A stretch of DNA of 64,000 bases. Origin: Tilletiaria anomala UBC 951. Lineage: Eukaryota > Basidiomycota > Exobasidiomycetes > Georgefischeriales > Tilletiariaceae. Below, one piece after another: positions 24,527-35,914 of this stretch. Positions within the stretch are counted from its first letter, which is position 1. Each line of letters opens with the position of its first letter. The notes under the pieces were generated by a model, which ran no database searches, had not been told where the DNA came from, and was given only the letters and a program-made list of their open reading frames with translations. The DNA is taken from NCBI RefSeq assembly GCF_000711695.1, contig NW_013546948.1:29056-93055 (forward strand). The letters run 5' to 3'. The position numbers were made by a program, and so were the translations under genes.

Positions 24527-27059
24527 ATGCCTATCGCTGCAGAGGACAAGGCTTTGTGCAAGGCGGGCCCGTCCAGCGGCGCTGGAAAGCCCGTCAAGGC
24601 AAAGGCCAAAAAATCAGACCCGGTGCTTGCACCTGTCCTCGCTCTGCAGCAGCAGCTCGCCTCGTCTGCCGATCTCAATCCTCTCCAACAGCTGATTGAG
24701 CTCTGTGTAAAGTTCGCAAAATCTGTGGCAGCATCTGACAGCGCTACTGCAAAAGGACAGACGGCTTCAGTGTCCACTTCCGAGGTCGCTTCGACTCTGA
24801 AGGCTGTCCATGTCTGCATTCAAGTTCTTCAGCGTTCCTTTTTGACGCTTCTCGAAGCCGACAGGATTCCGCTCCACTCGAGTATCGACGAAAGGGGCTG
24901 CATTTCCAGTGAAGGACTGGAGCTCAAAAATCCGGAAGAGCTAGTTGGCCGCTGGTTGCAAGGAAGATGGAATGCCTACGTCCTCTTACTTTGCTCGCTT
25001 CTTGGCTTCGAGACTGCTTCTGGAGGTGCAGCCGAAGAGGGAATCCGCAAAGAGGTGCTGGAAAGCCTAGTAGCTCTTCAAGTCGAGGCTAGTCAAAGCC
25101 TCACCCGACAGACACATCGGCGAGCCATGTCCAACGAGGGCCAGGAAAGCGAACTCGCCCCTCTCTGGGCACAATCACCCTGGAAGCCACTTATGCATGC
25201 ACTCATCTTCGGATCCACACCGGTAGAGTGCCTCAAGGTGGACAGTGATGGGGGGGTCAGAGAATCATTCTCACTGACCAGCGGAAAAGTGCTGCAAGAT
25301 GTTAGGCAGAAATTTGCAGACGACCTGTTGGAGAACTTTGATGATGTCCGGTACGCAACGTGCAGAGACATTAGGTGAGCAAGCGTGCATTCGGGACAGA
25401 TTTGAAGACATGCTGACGCATTCTGCTGCACCTTTCAGTGGTGTGCTCCGCTCGCCACCAAGCCACGTAGCAGCAAACGAACAGTTGCGCTCCAACGCCC
25501 TTCAACTTCTCGTCTTGCTTACGGCTGTGCCGGTACAGGAATCGGACCTCAATGCCTTCCTTCTGCCGAACCTCGCCTCGCTGCGGAAGCCGAACAAGGG
25601 CAAGGGAAAAGTCAAGGACGGAGACAAGAAGCGAAAATTCACTGAAGACGGAGACTCAGATGAAGACGAAGAACCTTTGGAAGACTGGTTCTCCGACTCG
25701 GACGAAGAGTCGGGTCGGCCGCAAGATCGTACCAAGAAAGCAAAGGTTGGCGCAAATGGCAATGCTGCCACTGGCCTCGGTGGTGCGGCAGTACGCTCGC
25801 AAAAAGCAGCAAAGAATCGAAGGCGGCGTCAAGGATTACCTTTTTACCAAGCGGTACACTCGCTGCCGCAGCAGAAGGCAGCCTTCTCCAATGCCTGGCT
25901 ATCATTGCTCCTCCCAGGGCTTGCCGAAGGCGGGGCCTCGGGTCCGATCGGCGGTGAAATATCTCTTGCTCAGACACACGAAGTTCTGCTGCGTCTGCAC
26001 ATTCAGATTCTTCCGCACCTCGTCAAGCCCAACATGCTGTTGGACTGGCTCGTCGACTGCGTGGATGCTGGCGGCGCGACGAGCCTGCTCGCCCTCAACG
26101 GTCTCTTCACGCTCATGATTCACCACAACCTCGACTACCCTGCCTTTTACACGAAGCTGTATGCGCTCCTGGGAAGCGCAGAGTCAGATGGAGTAGCAGA
26201 GGCCTCAGTCTCGGTCAAGACGACTCCTTCTGTCCTGCATATGCGTTACCGCTCGCGTTTCCTGCGCCTGCTGGAGACGTTCCTTTCATCCACACATTTA
26301 CCGTCTGCACTTGTCGCATCGTTTGCGAAGCGGCTATCGCGTTTGGCCCTACGTGCTCCGCCAGCAGCGGCAGTCACGCTGGTCCCGTTTATCTGGTCGC
26401 TGCTCAAGCGGCACCCGCAGTGCATGCAGCTGATCCACCGCGACTTTTCGGCTTCTTCGACGCTGGGAGTTGGTGTCGCCGGCGGCAGTGCTATTGAGAT
26501 AGACCGCTTCAGTGCTGGGCCCGCTGGCGTTGCCGACCCCTTCGACCCGCGCAAGACAGACCCAACCGCGACGCACGCGATCGAGTCGTCACTGTGGGAG
26601 CTTGCGTCGTTCGGCGCGTCGCTCGCTGCGGCGCAGAATGCAGGACGTGACCCGCTCGCGGTGCAAGGGCTCGGCGGCCAGAGCCACTGGCTGCACAGCG
26701 TGACGACGCTCAGTCGGATTTTGGCGGAGCCGTTCACGAGGGAGCGGTATGACCTGGAAGATTTTCTGGACATCACGTATGGCACGCTCTTCGATACTGA
26801 GACGGCGCCGATCCTAAAGCCAAATGAAAAGCGGCGGAATCCACCTCCTGCGCCTGTATTGGCGTATTCATTACCCGGGTCGCATCTCAAAGGCTCTAAG
26901 ACGTACAGAGCGTTCGTCACGGCTTCCGCGTTGGCCAGGGCGCACAACTTGGAAACCAAGGAGGGGAAATGCGAAGCTAGTGATGTCGAAAACCAGCCGC
27001 CACAGAATCAAAAGGCCCTTGCTGCCTCAAACGATCCTATGGATCTGTGGGTTTTTTGA
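24527..27059 (+). CDS. NOC4: Nucleolar complex protein 4 (small-subunit biogenesis)
   Basis: Noc4 pairs with Nop14 and helps mature and export the 40S subunit. Exons 24527-25374 and 25439-27059 give 822 residues. The second half carries the CBF/Mak21-type domain: KAAFSNAWLSLLLP, HIQILPHLVKPNMLLDWLVDCVDAGG, LALNGLFTLMIHHNLDYPAFYTKLY, RSRFLRLLETFLSSTHLPSALVASFAKRLSRLAL and VPFIWSLLKRHPQCM. The acidic and basic DGDKKRKFTED-DSDEDEE stretch (around residue 330) is typical of nucleolar proteins. YDLEDFLDITYGTLFDTE near the end is the most conserved segment of the family. Only one intron, 64 nt. Confidence 0.92.
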
Positions 27060-28527
27060 GGGGGCTTGGCGACATGTACTCTGGCTTTAGTCCGAAGAAG
27101 TGCTGTAATGGCTCATGTGATGATCTTTCGATGCTCGAGCTCTCAATTCGAATACCTCCATGGTCCGGGAGCCCCTGTGATGGGTAGGGCTGATGGCATG
27201 AAGACCCAAAGGCATGTGCATCATCAGGATAAGTAGAGTGTAATTGGGTTACACTTGGAACTGTAGGGTGACGCATAGATAAATACTGCAGATGTCTGCC
27301 TGGTCAGATGATGCTCATCGGTCAGGGTGCATAGATGGGTCTCCCATGAGATGCACGACGGTGCAAGGCGTCCAAGCGGTGAGAGCACGCTTCTCTATTT
27401 TCCCATACGCCGAGAACGCGCTCATCTCCGGCGAGTCCACGTCACAAAAGCGTTCGAACGGGTAATGCTCGCCCCGGCGATAGGTAGCTAGAGACGTGCG
27501 ATCGCAAGCTAGAAGCCGTTGCGAGTCACGCACCTGAGCACCATCCGGGCTGTTCTCTGCGCAGACTGTAACTCATCGCATGGCCCGACCCCTCGGGCTT
27601 CAGCTTGCTCTAAGCCAAAGAAATTCTGGGGCCGAGACTCCATCGAAATTCTGAGCTTGGTAATAAGGTCTGGCTGATGAAGCTCCTGTTGAGGCCATCA
27701 TCCGCTGATGTCGGCGGGCCTCGTTCACCAAAGTGAGGAAGTCATCAGGGATGAGTGATCCAGAAGGCCTGTTGCATTCAGAGAAGCTAAAGGTACACGG
27801 TCCCCGTGCTAACATCATGTGCCACAAGGCGCAGGTACTCAGCAGCGTTGGCGAGCCGTCAGATGGTGAGTCGCGCGGGCGAGAGGGAGAGAGAGCAGGA
27901 TGAGTTTACGGGATAGAGTAATTGCGAGATAGAGATTGATGGAGATAGCGTCATGATATGTGACTGTGTGTCCCTGTGAGAGTCACACTCATTTTTGGCC
28001 GGACACTGGTTTGATCATGGATGAGACAGGAGAGAGGGGGAGGGGCGCCTCGGCTTGATCTCCAAGCAACGCCCAAAACAGTGTCTCATAGATTAATTGA
28101 TCGGCCCATCGTGGCACACCGCACATGGTAATCAAATCTCCTCATCGCACCTCACTCTCCCATGTCCTCAGACTGTCTCCATGCAATCACGCTTTGCGTC
28201 CAGCGACAGGTCGACTGATAGTGGCAGTCACAATCAGCACTTCGCCCCCAGCGTCTTGTCGTGATCCCGCCGTGGACTCGGCTCTCACCCGACTCCGAGC
28301 CTCATAACATCCCCAGTTGAGTCGCACGCTGGTCTGTCTGTTCAAATATCTTCCTGCAACAAACACGCCTAGTCTCCAATCTGACCGTCAGCTCTTCACC
28401 GCATCGAATTTACCGACTGCAATCAAAATCGAATTCATCGCAAGATCTGCTAGACTGCGCCACGATGACCACGTCGCACACATAACTGCATGATGGAGCC
28501 GCCGTCATTGTAGCGCCCGCCCACAGC
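27060..28527. other. Intergenic region with an unresolved minus-strand coding signal
   Basis: It lies between the NOC4 stop and the Atos gene. Apart from the candidate exon listed next, a minus-strand frame at 27600-27818 (starting MMLARGPCTFSFSE) could be another exon of the same gene. There is no clean donor to join them. Confidence 0.4.
27315..27572 (-). CDS. Candidate exon of a hypothetical gene
   Basis: An 85-residue open segment reads CAENSPDGAQVRDSQ, then GEHYPFERFCDVDSPE and PCTVVHLMGD. The amino-acid mix looks like a folded domain rather than random sequence. It ends in a stop at 27315 and has possible acceptor AGs at its 5' side. I recognise no family. It could be the last exon of a small minus-strand gene beginning near 27818. 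Confidence 0.3.
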   Translation of the reverse strand, partial: VTVCAENSPDGAQVRDSQRLLACDRTSLATYRRGEHYPFERFCDVDSPEMSAFSAYGKIEKRALTAWTPCTVVHLMGDPSMHPDR

Positions 28528-28671
28528 ATGTCTGGGACTTTCCTCACAGACATTGACGAATATGTCCAAAAACGGATCAAGCATGAAAAGCAGCGAATGG
28601 TCTCATCGCTGGTCTTTCAACATCGGGAGAAGGAATCGCGAGCGCTCGGAGAGCTAATCGATCGAAAGTGA
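28528..28671 (+). CDS. 47-codon ORF in the leader of the Atos gene
   Basis: It begins MSGTFLTDIDEYVQKRIKH, is strongly charged, and would form a coiled coil. It ends at a GTGAGC that looks like an intron donor (28668). No acceptor joins it in frame to the Atos reading frame. It may be an upstream ORF, or a first exon that I could not connect. Confidence 0.35.
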   Translation: MSGTFLTDIDEYVQKRIKHEKQRMVSSLVFQHREKESRALGELIDRK

Positions 28672-28810
28672 GCCTCTGTTCAATGATGTCTAGCATCGCA
28701 CTCGAGACGTGTAGTGAGAGCCCCGCTGATGCTGATGCATCGGGGTCTCTCCTTTCCGCGACTTGTCGTGAACAGCTCGAACCCTAACAACGGGTGTTTG
28801 AGACGCCAAC

Positions 28811-31800
28811 ATGTTCGACCAACACGGTTACGCCGAGGCATTGCACGCCTCACTCTCCGAAGAGCGCGACGGACGCTTCGCTGTCGCGGACGCGTCGCTT
28901 CCAACACAAGCAATCGCATCCATGGGCGGCACACTTTTTGAGCGCCTTGAACAGCGCGGGCTGCAGTATCAGCGTCGGGTGCCGACGTCAGTCCCTGAGA
29001 CGCTTTCAGCTGGTGCAATTGCCGGGCCTGAAGGTGCACCAAATAGGTTCCATACCAACGAGCTCGCTGAAGACCATGGCTCCGCGCCTGGTCAGCAGCA
29101 CGGGCACACGTGGTGCTCGCCGCCCCCGCCGCTCTTCCGGCAGCTGCGCAAGAGCTCGCCACTCTCGCTCGGAAGTCGGCATGCATCAGACGAAGAGGAG
29201 GACGAGACCGAGAACGAAGGAGATGAGCAGCCAGAAACGTGCGAAGAAGGTGGCTCGGGGGTCCCACGGAAGCGACGCAGCGGTCCACACTGGTCGCCGG
29301 CACTGTCGCAGAGCGGACTGTCACAAGTACCTCGTGCACCTGCAACGCCGTATGGTCGATCTATGCCGTCTCTGCGCAACAGCAGCGGGCCAGCATGCAA
29401 CGACAAGTCTAGCGCATCATGTTTTCGCCGCTCGGCCCTTTTCGACGGTCCAACTTCTTCCACTCGATCTGGGTCGGGGAGTGGGATCAACAACGGCTCG
29501 GCCGGCGCTTTTGCTTCCGGTCTCGGTTCATCGTTCCAGCACCGACGCGCGTCTTCCGGGCTGTCTTCACCGTGTAACGGTCTGTCGACCCGCAAGGGCT
29601 GGAATGGTAGTGGAGGTAGTGGTAGCGCTAGCGGCAGCAGCGCCTTGTACGGCCTCGGCATGGGTCCGGCGCAATGCTCGTCACCTGGTGCGTCGAGTCT
29701 GCACTCGCCTTCCTCCCTCTCTGCTTCTCTGGTCGGCTCGTACGAAGAGTCGCTGCTCTCCGGCCGCATGTCGGCCGCTAAGAGCAAGCCGCTCATGTTC
29801 GATGCTGAGATCGGTGTGCTCGGTACCGGGCCAGTCGCGCCGCCTCCCTCCTCACCTCACAATACAGAGCGGTCTGCGCGAGGGGCGGATGGTGTGATGA
29901 CGGCAGACGATAGCGCCAGGAACGGCATTGGCTATGGATGCTCCTTTCCTCCACAAGTCCATGTGGCGGGGACAAAGCGACGCATGAAATCTGCTGCGAG
30001 CCTTCGCTGCCCCAAACACGTCAGCATGAAATTCCCTGCGCATTTCTATAATCTTCCCTCTGCCCGTCCGGGCTCGACCGATTTGTCCAGCTCAGCTTCC
30101 GGCGGCTCCGGTCGGGGCTCGACGATGCTCAGTGATGCGAGCATCAACAGTCCGTACGTCGGCAACATCGACCTGGAAGGACATTATATGAACCAACTGA
30201 TCGATGCGCATCTCAGGATGATGGGAATCGATGGCGATGCTGTGCCGAAGGCTGAATATGGCACTGAACCTGCAAATACGTCAGACCCAGTGTCGACTCA
30301 AGCCTCCAGCGCCAGTGGGCACGAGCGCAAAGACAGCACTAGGAACGCGCTGCCTGCTTTCCCAGGTTACCGTGTACCGCCGAAAGGCCAGATTCAGCTA
30401 ATAATCAAAAATCCAAACTCGATGGCGGTCAAGGTCTTTCTCGTGCCATACGACCTTTCAACCATGGAATGCGGTCGACGTACGTTTGTCAGGCAAAAGT
30501 GCTACGTCCAGTCCCCGCCAAACGCCGCTGGAGGCATCGTTCATCAGAGCACAGCTACTAGCCCCAAGTCCTCATTCGCTGGAACCTCCCAGCAGGGCAA
30601 GGACGCACTGCGGTACGCGGTACATTTGCAGTTCTGCTCGCCGCCCGCGGACTATGGAATGAGCAGCAAAAAGCGCGCTGCGTACTTGGCAGCGACTTTA
30701 CACGGAGCGGGGACAGACGTTTCGACTGCTGTAGCCGAGCAGCGAGCACCGAAAATTTATCTGCACCGCATCATCCGAGTCGTCTTCACTGCTCGCCTGC
30801 CGGACAAGAGCGAGAAGCTCACCACGGTCACTGAGACGCTCAACTGTCCACCCTCTCCGCAGATGAATCGCAATACGCGCGAGGTGTCAGCTGCACAAGA
30901 TCAGCAGCTGTCTAGCTCGCCGCAAAGCTTCAGCGACGCTTCTGGCGGACCTGTGTCGCCACATATGGACAGGCCTCAGCCATTGTATGCGTCGTACGCT
31001 GGGCCAGGCGACGAGTGGAACCGTGCGTTGCGCGAAGCTAAGATCGCCATCAAGCAAGCGGAAAAACACAGGCAGAAACTAAAAGCCGCGGAAAGGGCCG
31101 CCGCATTGCCCAGCTTAGAGCAAATGCAACGGGGTGACTTTGAGGGCAAGAATGGAGACGACCATGACGAGATGTCAGTGTCCGTGTCTGCCCTTGGCAT
31201 CCCCATCGAATGGGCACCACCATCAGGGCGAGACCTGTCGGGCTACGATGCAAACGGAAGCTTTGGCTCTCCCTTTACCCCCCTTAGCGAGCCGAACTCA
31301 GATCCGAACGGAGAGAGGTGGCGCGACGAGATAGAAGCACACGTCGGAGCAAGCAGAACGTGTGGCGAGACAGTGGCACCGGCTGCTGTGCTCGGCTTGC
31401 ACTTGCACCACGTTGCATCTGATGGACAGCGCACGGCGATGTCTGATGCCAGGCCGAGCACCAGCAGCATCGTGGTACCGCCTGTTTCATCGCAGTACGA
31501 ACCCAGGCGGACCCGCGCTCAGACGTTCGCCTCAGGCTCTAGCGGCTCGCCACCGCTCACGAGCTGCTCTTTGGCCCATCTAGAAAATGTTTCCGTCGCT
31601 CAGGAAGGGCGGGGGCAGCCAAGTGCGCCGGCACTTGCGGCTGTGGCAGACGACTCACGCGCCCTGCTTGAAGCGTGGCACCAGAGTCTCCGTAGGCGCG
31701 CTGCTTCGCCACTCTCCAGTTCCAGGCCTGTGTCGGGAAGAGCGAGCCCGGAAGTTATGCGATACGGCTCGCCGGTGCCCTCGCCTTCCATAGGACCTAC

Positions 31801-32206
31801 GTCCCCCTCCGGGTCTGGGAGCGGACATGGGCACGGACACACTACCCGCGGAAACCGGGGTCTCACTGTTGTGTACCAGCGGCCCTCGAGTCGGAGCGAG
31901 AACTACATGACTGCTTCTGTTTCTGCAGGCTATCCCCGTCTGCCATCTCAAAGCAACTTGGTGGCAGATGAGGACGTGCCGCCGTCAGACTACATTGGGC
32001 GACACAGTGAGACATCGTCGTCGAGCTCGCATACTCACGGTCAAGGCTTGCTACCTCAGACGCCGACGACTAGCCCTCCAGTGATAGCTCAGGTGACACC
32101 GCTCTCGGCTATGGCGGTCATGGCCCACAGTGCAGCGCAGGACGAAAAGCAGCTTCCAGATATTGCGGCGCTATCGATCCAGCCGCTGCAAGCGCCTTCG
32201 CGCTGA
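28811..32206 (+). CDS. Atos-type conserved-domain protein (large, Ser-rich)
   Basis: A single exon of 1131 residues. The two halves of the Atos/FAM214 domain pair are visible. VGSYEESLLSGRMS with MFDAEIGVLGTG (about 310-340) is the first conserved block. CPKHVSMKFPAHFYNLPS, SPYVGNIDLEGHYMNQLID and FPGYRVPPKGQIQLIIKNPN with VKVFLVPYDLSTMECGRRTF form the second, and LRYAVHLQF and HRIIRVVFTARLPD continue it. The rest is low-complexity Ser/Gly/Pro sequence. In other eukaryotes the family links to nuclear transcription control and, in fission yeast, to meiotic chromosome segregation. Here a nuclear regulator is only an inference. The upstream leader holds the 47-codon ORF at 28528. Confidence 0.85.
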   Translation: MFDQHGYAEALHASLSEERDGRFAVADASLPTQAIASMGGTLFERLEQRGLQYQRRVPTSVPETLSAGAIAGPEGAPNRFHTNELAEDHGSAPGQQHGHTWCSPPPPLFRQLRKSSPLSLGSRHASDEEEDETENEGDEQPETCEEGGSGVPRKRRSGPHWSPALSQSGLSQVPRAPATPYGRSMPSLRNSSGPACNDKSSASCFRRSALFDGPTSSTRSGSGSGINNGSAGAFASGLGSSFQHRRASSGLSSPCNGLSTRKGWNGSGGSGSASGSSALYGLGMGPAQCSSPGASSLHSPSSLSASLVGSYEESLLSGRMSAAKSKPLMFDAEIGVLGTGPVAPPPSSPHNTERSARGADGVMTADDSARNGIGYGCSFPPQVHVAGTKRRMKSAASLRCPKHVSMKFPAHFYNLPSARPGSTDLSSSASGGSGRGSTMLSDASINSPYVGNIDLEGHYMNQLIDAHLRMMGIDGDAVPKAEYGTEPANTSDPVSTQASSASGHERKDSTRNALPAFPGYRVPPKGQIQLIIKNPNSMAVKVFLVPYDLSTMECGRRTFVRQKCYVQSPPNAAGGIVHQSTATSPKSSFAGTSQQGKDALRYAVHLQFCSPPADYGMSSKKRAAYLAATLHGAGTDVSTAVAEQRAPKIYLHRIIRVVFTARLPDKSEKLTTVTETLNCPPSPQMNRNTREVSAAQDQQLSSSPQSFSDASGGPVSPHMDRPQPLYASYAGPGDEWNRALREAKIAIKQAEKHRQKLKAAERAAALPSLEQMQRGDFEGKNGDDHDEMSVSVSALGIPIEWAPPSGRDLSGYDANGSFGSPFTPLSEPNSDPNGERWRDEIEAHVGASRTCGETVAPAAVLGLHLHHVASDGQRTAMSDARPSTSSIVVPPVSSQYEPRRTRAQTFASGSSGSPPLTSCSLAHLENVSVAQEGRGQPSAPALAAVADDSRALLEAWHQSLRRRAASPLSSSRPVSGRASPEVMRYGSPVPSPSIGPTSPSGSGSGHGHGHTTRGNRGLTVVYQRPSSRSENYMTASVSAGYPRLPSQSNLVADEDVPPSDYIGRHSETSSSSSHTHGQGLLPQTPTTSPPVIAQVTPLSAMAVMAHSAAQDEKQLPDIAALSIQPLQAPSR

Positions 32207-32278
32207 TTCATGTTTGATTCAGGCGGAGGTGGAACAGGTGCCTTTGTATGAATTTGCATTTCACGCAGGTAGGTGAAT

Positions 32279-33901
32279 CTACGATACAAGAATGAAAATG
32301 AGGAAGAATATGATGAGCACCTGAAGAACACGAAGCTCGACTGTCAGTCGTCCGCGAGGAGTCAAGAAGCGCGATCGAAGGGAGCCACACTCACGCCGAA
32401 AACTTTGAGCATGAGCCATCGGTTCGAGCTGACACTGTTGTAGTACTTGAGCAATTCTCTCTGTGCCCCGGAGACATTGTCGACAACGTCGTATACGTTC
32501 TCGTCGATTCGTTGCACCGTCTCGCGCTGTTCTGCGACCATGTGAGCGAGTTGTGAAAATATGGACCCGAGCTCGGAGATGGTCGACTCGATCGACTCAA
32601 TCGCTGTTGATCGTTGTTGCATGTAATTGTCCTGAGTGAAGAGCTCATGGAAGTGAGCATTGAGAAGATGGGCTTGTATTCTGGGAGGCTTACCTGATGT
32701 TCCATTAGTTGCATTTGCATATATTGCCCGCCATTGGCATGCCCTCCCGCTCCAAGGGAGGAGCTGCCCATGTCCAACGCCAGGAACTCGACATCAGCGC
32801 CTGCTGGCGCGCCAGCCTTGCCCATGCCCATCTCCTCCCCCCTCGCAACGCCAGCAGCACCACCTCCGCCCATATCATATCCAGGCAGTTGCCTGTGTGC
32901 AGCAGCAGCGGTGCGGTTCGGCTTGTACAGCGGCGAATCTAAACGCGAGGGAGGCGTGGGCGCACCGCCGTAAGTTGTGGAGCCAGGTGTGTCCGGTACG
33001 AAAGGAGCAGGGGCGCCAGGTTTGCGGGAGCGAAGGACTAGGCGAACGTCAGACCGTCAGGCTCTCAGTGATCTGAGAGTACCAGAAAGGATACAGGGCC
33101 TGCCCTTGAGACGGAAAACTCACCTGAATTCTCGCCTGGGGGCATTGCGGGCGCGGCGCCGCCGAACATGAACTGGTCTGTCCGGTCTTTCGATGCTTTC
33201 ATATTCTGTGCACAGCTCTTTGTCAGGAGCAGCCCAAAGAGTCATGTGCCAGGAGATCGCAAGCCTCACCTGCGTGCGAACTTCAAGGATATCTTGGAAG
33301 CTGGTAGTCGCTTCTGCGAGCTTGGTCTGCAGCAGTGTGACCACATTGCCTCGATGTGTATCGACCTTCTCCGTCCCTTTTCCACCTTTCCCTTTTCCTT
33401 GCGCCTTGTTGTAAGACTGCAGATCCGCAAGCTGCTTATTGATGGCGGCAATGTCATGCTTGATGATGTAGGTCAGCTCGGATATTTCGACCGGCCGGTC
33501 GTCAAAGAGCGTCTTTCGTCGAGCGACTGTTTAGCGTCAAGGATGAAGCCAGGACCACCATCTTAGCCCCTCTGTATCACTTATCAACGCCATGCGAGCA
33601 ACTTACGCTGCGCCAACTTCCCAAGTTTCTCAGTCGTGCTCGCGATATCGCTAGCGATTGCCTGCGCTCGCTGCGCGAATTCCCCCTTTGCCGCCTTCTT
33701 CTTGCTGGCCCCTTGCCCTGCCGCCGCGGATGCCGAGCTTTCGCCCGGCTGTTCCAGGAGCCTGTGCCGCGCAGATGTTGCGGGTCCTGTTGAGCCTGCT
33801 GGCCCCCCATTGCGCAAGCGTATTGACTCGATTATCGACTTGAACTCTGTCGTGCGGTCTCGGACGGACGAGGGTGTGGGGTGATATGAGGTCCGCATCA
33901 T
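32279..33901 (-). CDS. SED5: Syntaxin-5-type Golgi t-SNARE
   Basis: Sed5 is the Qa-SNARE of ER-Golgi and intra-Golgi fusion. Six exons (33901-33607, 33526-33270, 33205-33124, 33037-32694, 32631-32395 and 32320-32279) give 418 residues. The N-terminus has SVRDRTTEFKSI. The Habc part reads LFDDRPVEISELTYIIKHDI, then VVTLLQTKLAEATTSFQDIL and NMKASKDRTDQF. The SNARE helix is STAIESIESTISELGSIFSQ onward, with SGAQRELLKYY and a C-terminal membrane anchor (LMLKVFGVLIIFFLIFILVS) cut by the last intron. A long Pro/Gly/Ala-rich linker separates Habc and SNARE. It is divergent from the second syntaxin gene. Confidence 0.94.
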
Positions 33902-34312
33902 CTTGCCGGGGGTGGCGCGGTTCGAGCAGGCTCAAGGGTGTGAAGCGCAGCGTTAGATCAACGTCTAATCCAGTGTGAACATGAATTGTTGAGAAGGGAG
34001 CTACCGGCTTTGCCTTCGGTTTACATGATACATTACGATGAGGTGCTTTGGGAACGTCAGCGTCATATGCTAGAGCTAAACACGACATCAAAAGCGGCAC
34101 ACGGTGAGAGTGTCGCAAACTCGTGGCTGCTGTCCGGCCGAAAGGCACAGTGTTTCGCGCTGGAGCGCCACGCACCACTTGCTCCTATCTCATGGAGGTA
34201 TTCGTGGTCGACACCATTATGGCTCACCAATCTAAGCAACAGGAAGATCTCATTGCGTGTTTGAGCGCATAGCGGTGGGCGTGTTCGCTCCATTCAAACT
34301 GAGCCGCCTGCC
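33902..34312. promoter_or_regulatory. Shared promoter of the two syntaxin genes
   Basis: Only 411 bases separate the start codons of SED5 (minus) and the PEP12-type syntaxin (plus). No TATA box is clear. Confidence 0.45.
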
Positions 34313-35695
34313 ATGTCTTTCCAAGATCTCGAGCGCGGCTCGTCCTCGCGGCCGACGCCAGCATCCACAGCTCCTGCTCCAGCACGAACGCTGGGCACCA
34401 AAGTATCAGGCGGTTCGACGTTGCCGCTATATCACGCGCCTCCCTCTGCGCCGTCAGAGGACGACCAGGAGTTCAAGAAGCTCGCGGATCGGATTGGCAT
34501 CCAGATCTTCAAGATCAACAGCAATGTCGCGGCCATCGAGAAATTAGTCCAGCTTAGCAAACGGGGTAACTCCGACGTGCAGGGAAAGGGGCAGCTGGAC
34601 TGGGCGCAGAGAGTGTGGGCCTCCAATTGCGCTTTACGATTGTTTGGAATCTTTCAAAGCGAGCTGACATGAATGCAACGCTGCCTCCGCAGCCACGACC
34701 TTAACGAAACGACTCGGTCACTCGTCAAAGACTCGACTGGGGACGTCAAGTCGCTATCGCGATTCACAGCCCCATCATCGGGCGCAAATCATAAGACGAA
34801 GCTCGCCGTCGCAAAACTACAAAGCGACTTCGAGCTGGCTCTCAAGGGCTTCCAGAGCGCGCAGCGGCTAAGCGCCGAGCGGAATCGCGATGCACTCGAG
34901 GGGGCAAGGCGGGAGGCAGCTGCGAAAGGTGCAGCAGGAAGTGCTGCTGCGCAGAGGAGCCTGGGGAGAAGCAAGGGTACTTCCAATAAAGCGTGAGTCC
35001 GTCCCGGTGCAGTATTGCAACTTGTTCTCCCGCGGTGATAGCTGATCAGGCTGGCACCATGCTGATCCCATTGCAGAGCGCTTGAGTCTGAGGAAGCGCA
35101 GCTGGTCGATCTGGGCGGATCGCAAGCGCAGCAGGTCCAAGGCAACGGAAGCGGCGAGGAACAGGCACAGGTACTAGTACAAAAGCCCAAGGGGCCGAGT
35201 CAGTCGGAGCTGGAGTTCCAGGAAACGCTTATCGCCGAGCGAGAGGCAGAGATCGAGGAGATCGAATCGGGCATTCACGAGCTCAACGAGATCTTCCGCG
35301 ATCTCGGGCATATTGTGCAGGAACAGGGCGGGATGATTGGTGAGTGCAGGGCCTGCACATACTTACAGGGGCGCATTCTGCCTCTGAACGATTGACTGAC
35401 ATGACCCATTTGAACCACATGCCCACCGACAGACAACATCGAATACAATATCACCTCCATCGCGACAAATACGGCAGGCGCAGATAGAGAGCTGGTCAGC
35501 GCCCACGAATATCAGCGCAAAGCCGGACGACGAGCAGCGTGTCTGCTGCTGATCGTCGGTGTCGTCATTGCCATTGTCTTGCTTGCTGTAAGTGACACGG
35601 AGAAAGGCAAAGGGAAAGGTCGTCTCAAATGGCATCAAAGGACTTATGGACTGACATTCTCATTCATGTTATTGCGCTTGCAGCTCTTGTCATGA
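34313..35695 (+). CDS. PEP12: Pep12/syntaxin-7-type endosomal t-SNARE
   Basis: A Qa-SNARE for endosome and vacuole fusion. Exons 34313-34614, 34693-34992, 35077-35339, 35433-35587 and 35684-35695 give 343 residues. The Habc domain has FKKLADRIGIQIFKINSNVA and HDLNETTRSLVKDSTGDVKS. A middle low-complexity linker follows. The SNARE helix runs from LIAEREAEIEEIESGIHELN through FRDLGHIVQEQGGMIDNIEY to TNTAGADRELVSAHEYQRKA. A hydrophobic C-terminal anchor (CLLLIVGVVIAIVLLALLS) ends the protein; the last exon is only 12 nt. Symbol is by family; Vam3 is a close alternative. Confidence 0.88.
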
Positions 35696-35914
35696 TACCG
35701 TTCCTTGCCGCGTTATTTTACGGCATGTGCACGTATTGCGCTGGTTGACTGGGCTTCATTAACTTTCTCGTGGGTAATTCCATTAGGGTGTACAGTATGT
35801 AGGAAATTAGAGCGAACTGCCAGGCTCCGATGCTGTAGAGCATATGGCCCATCGATGTGCGCTTGACGGCGTTAAATACAAAGGTGATGTCGAAGATAAT
35901 TCTCAGAGAAGAGT

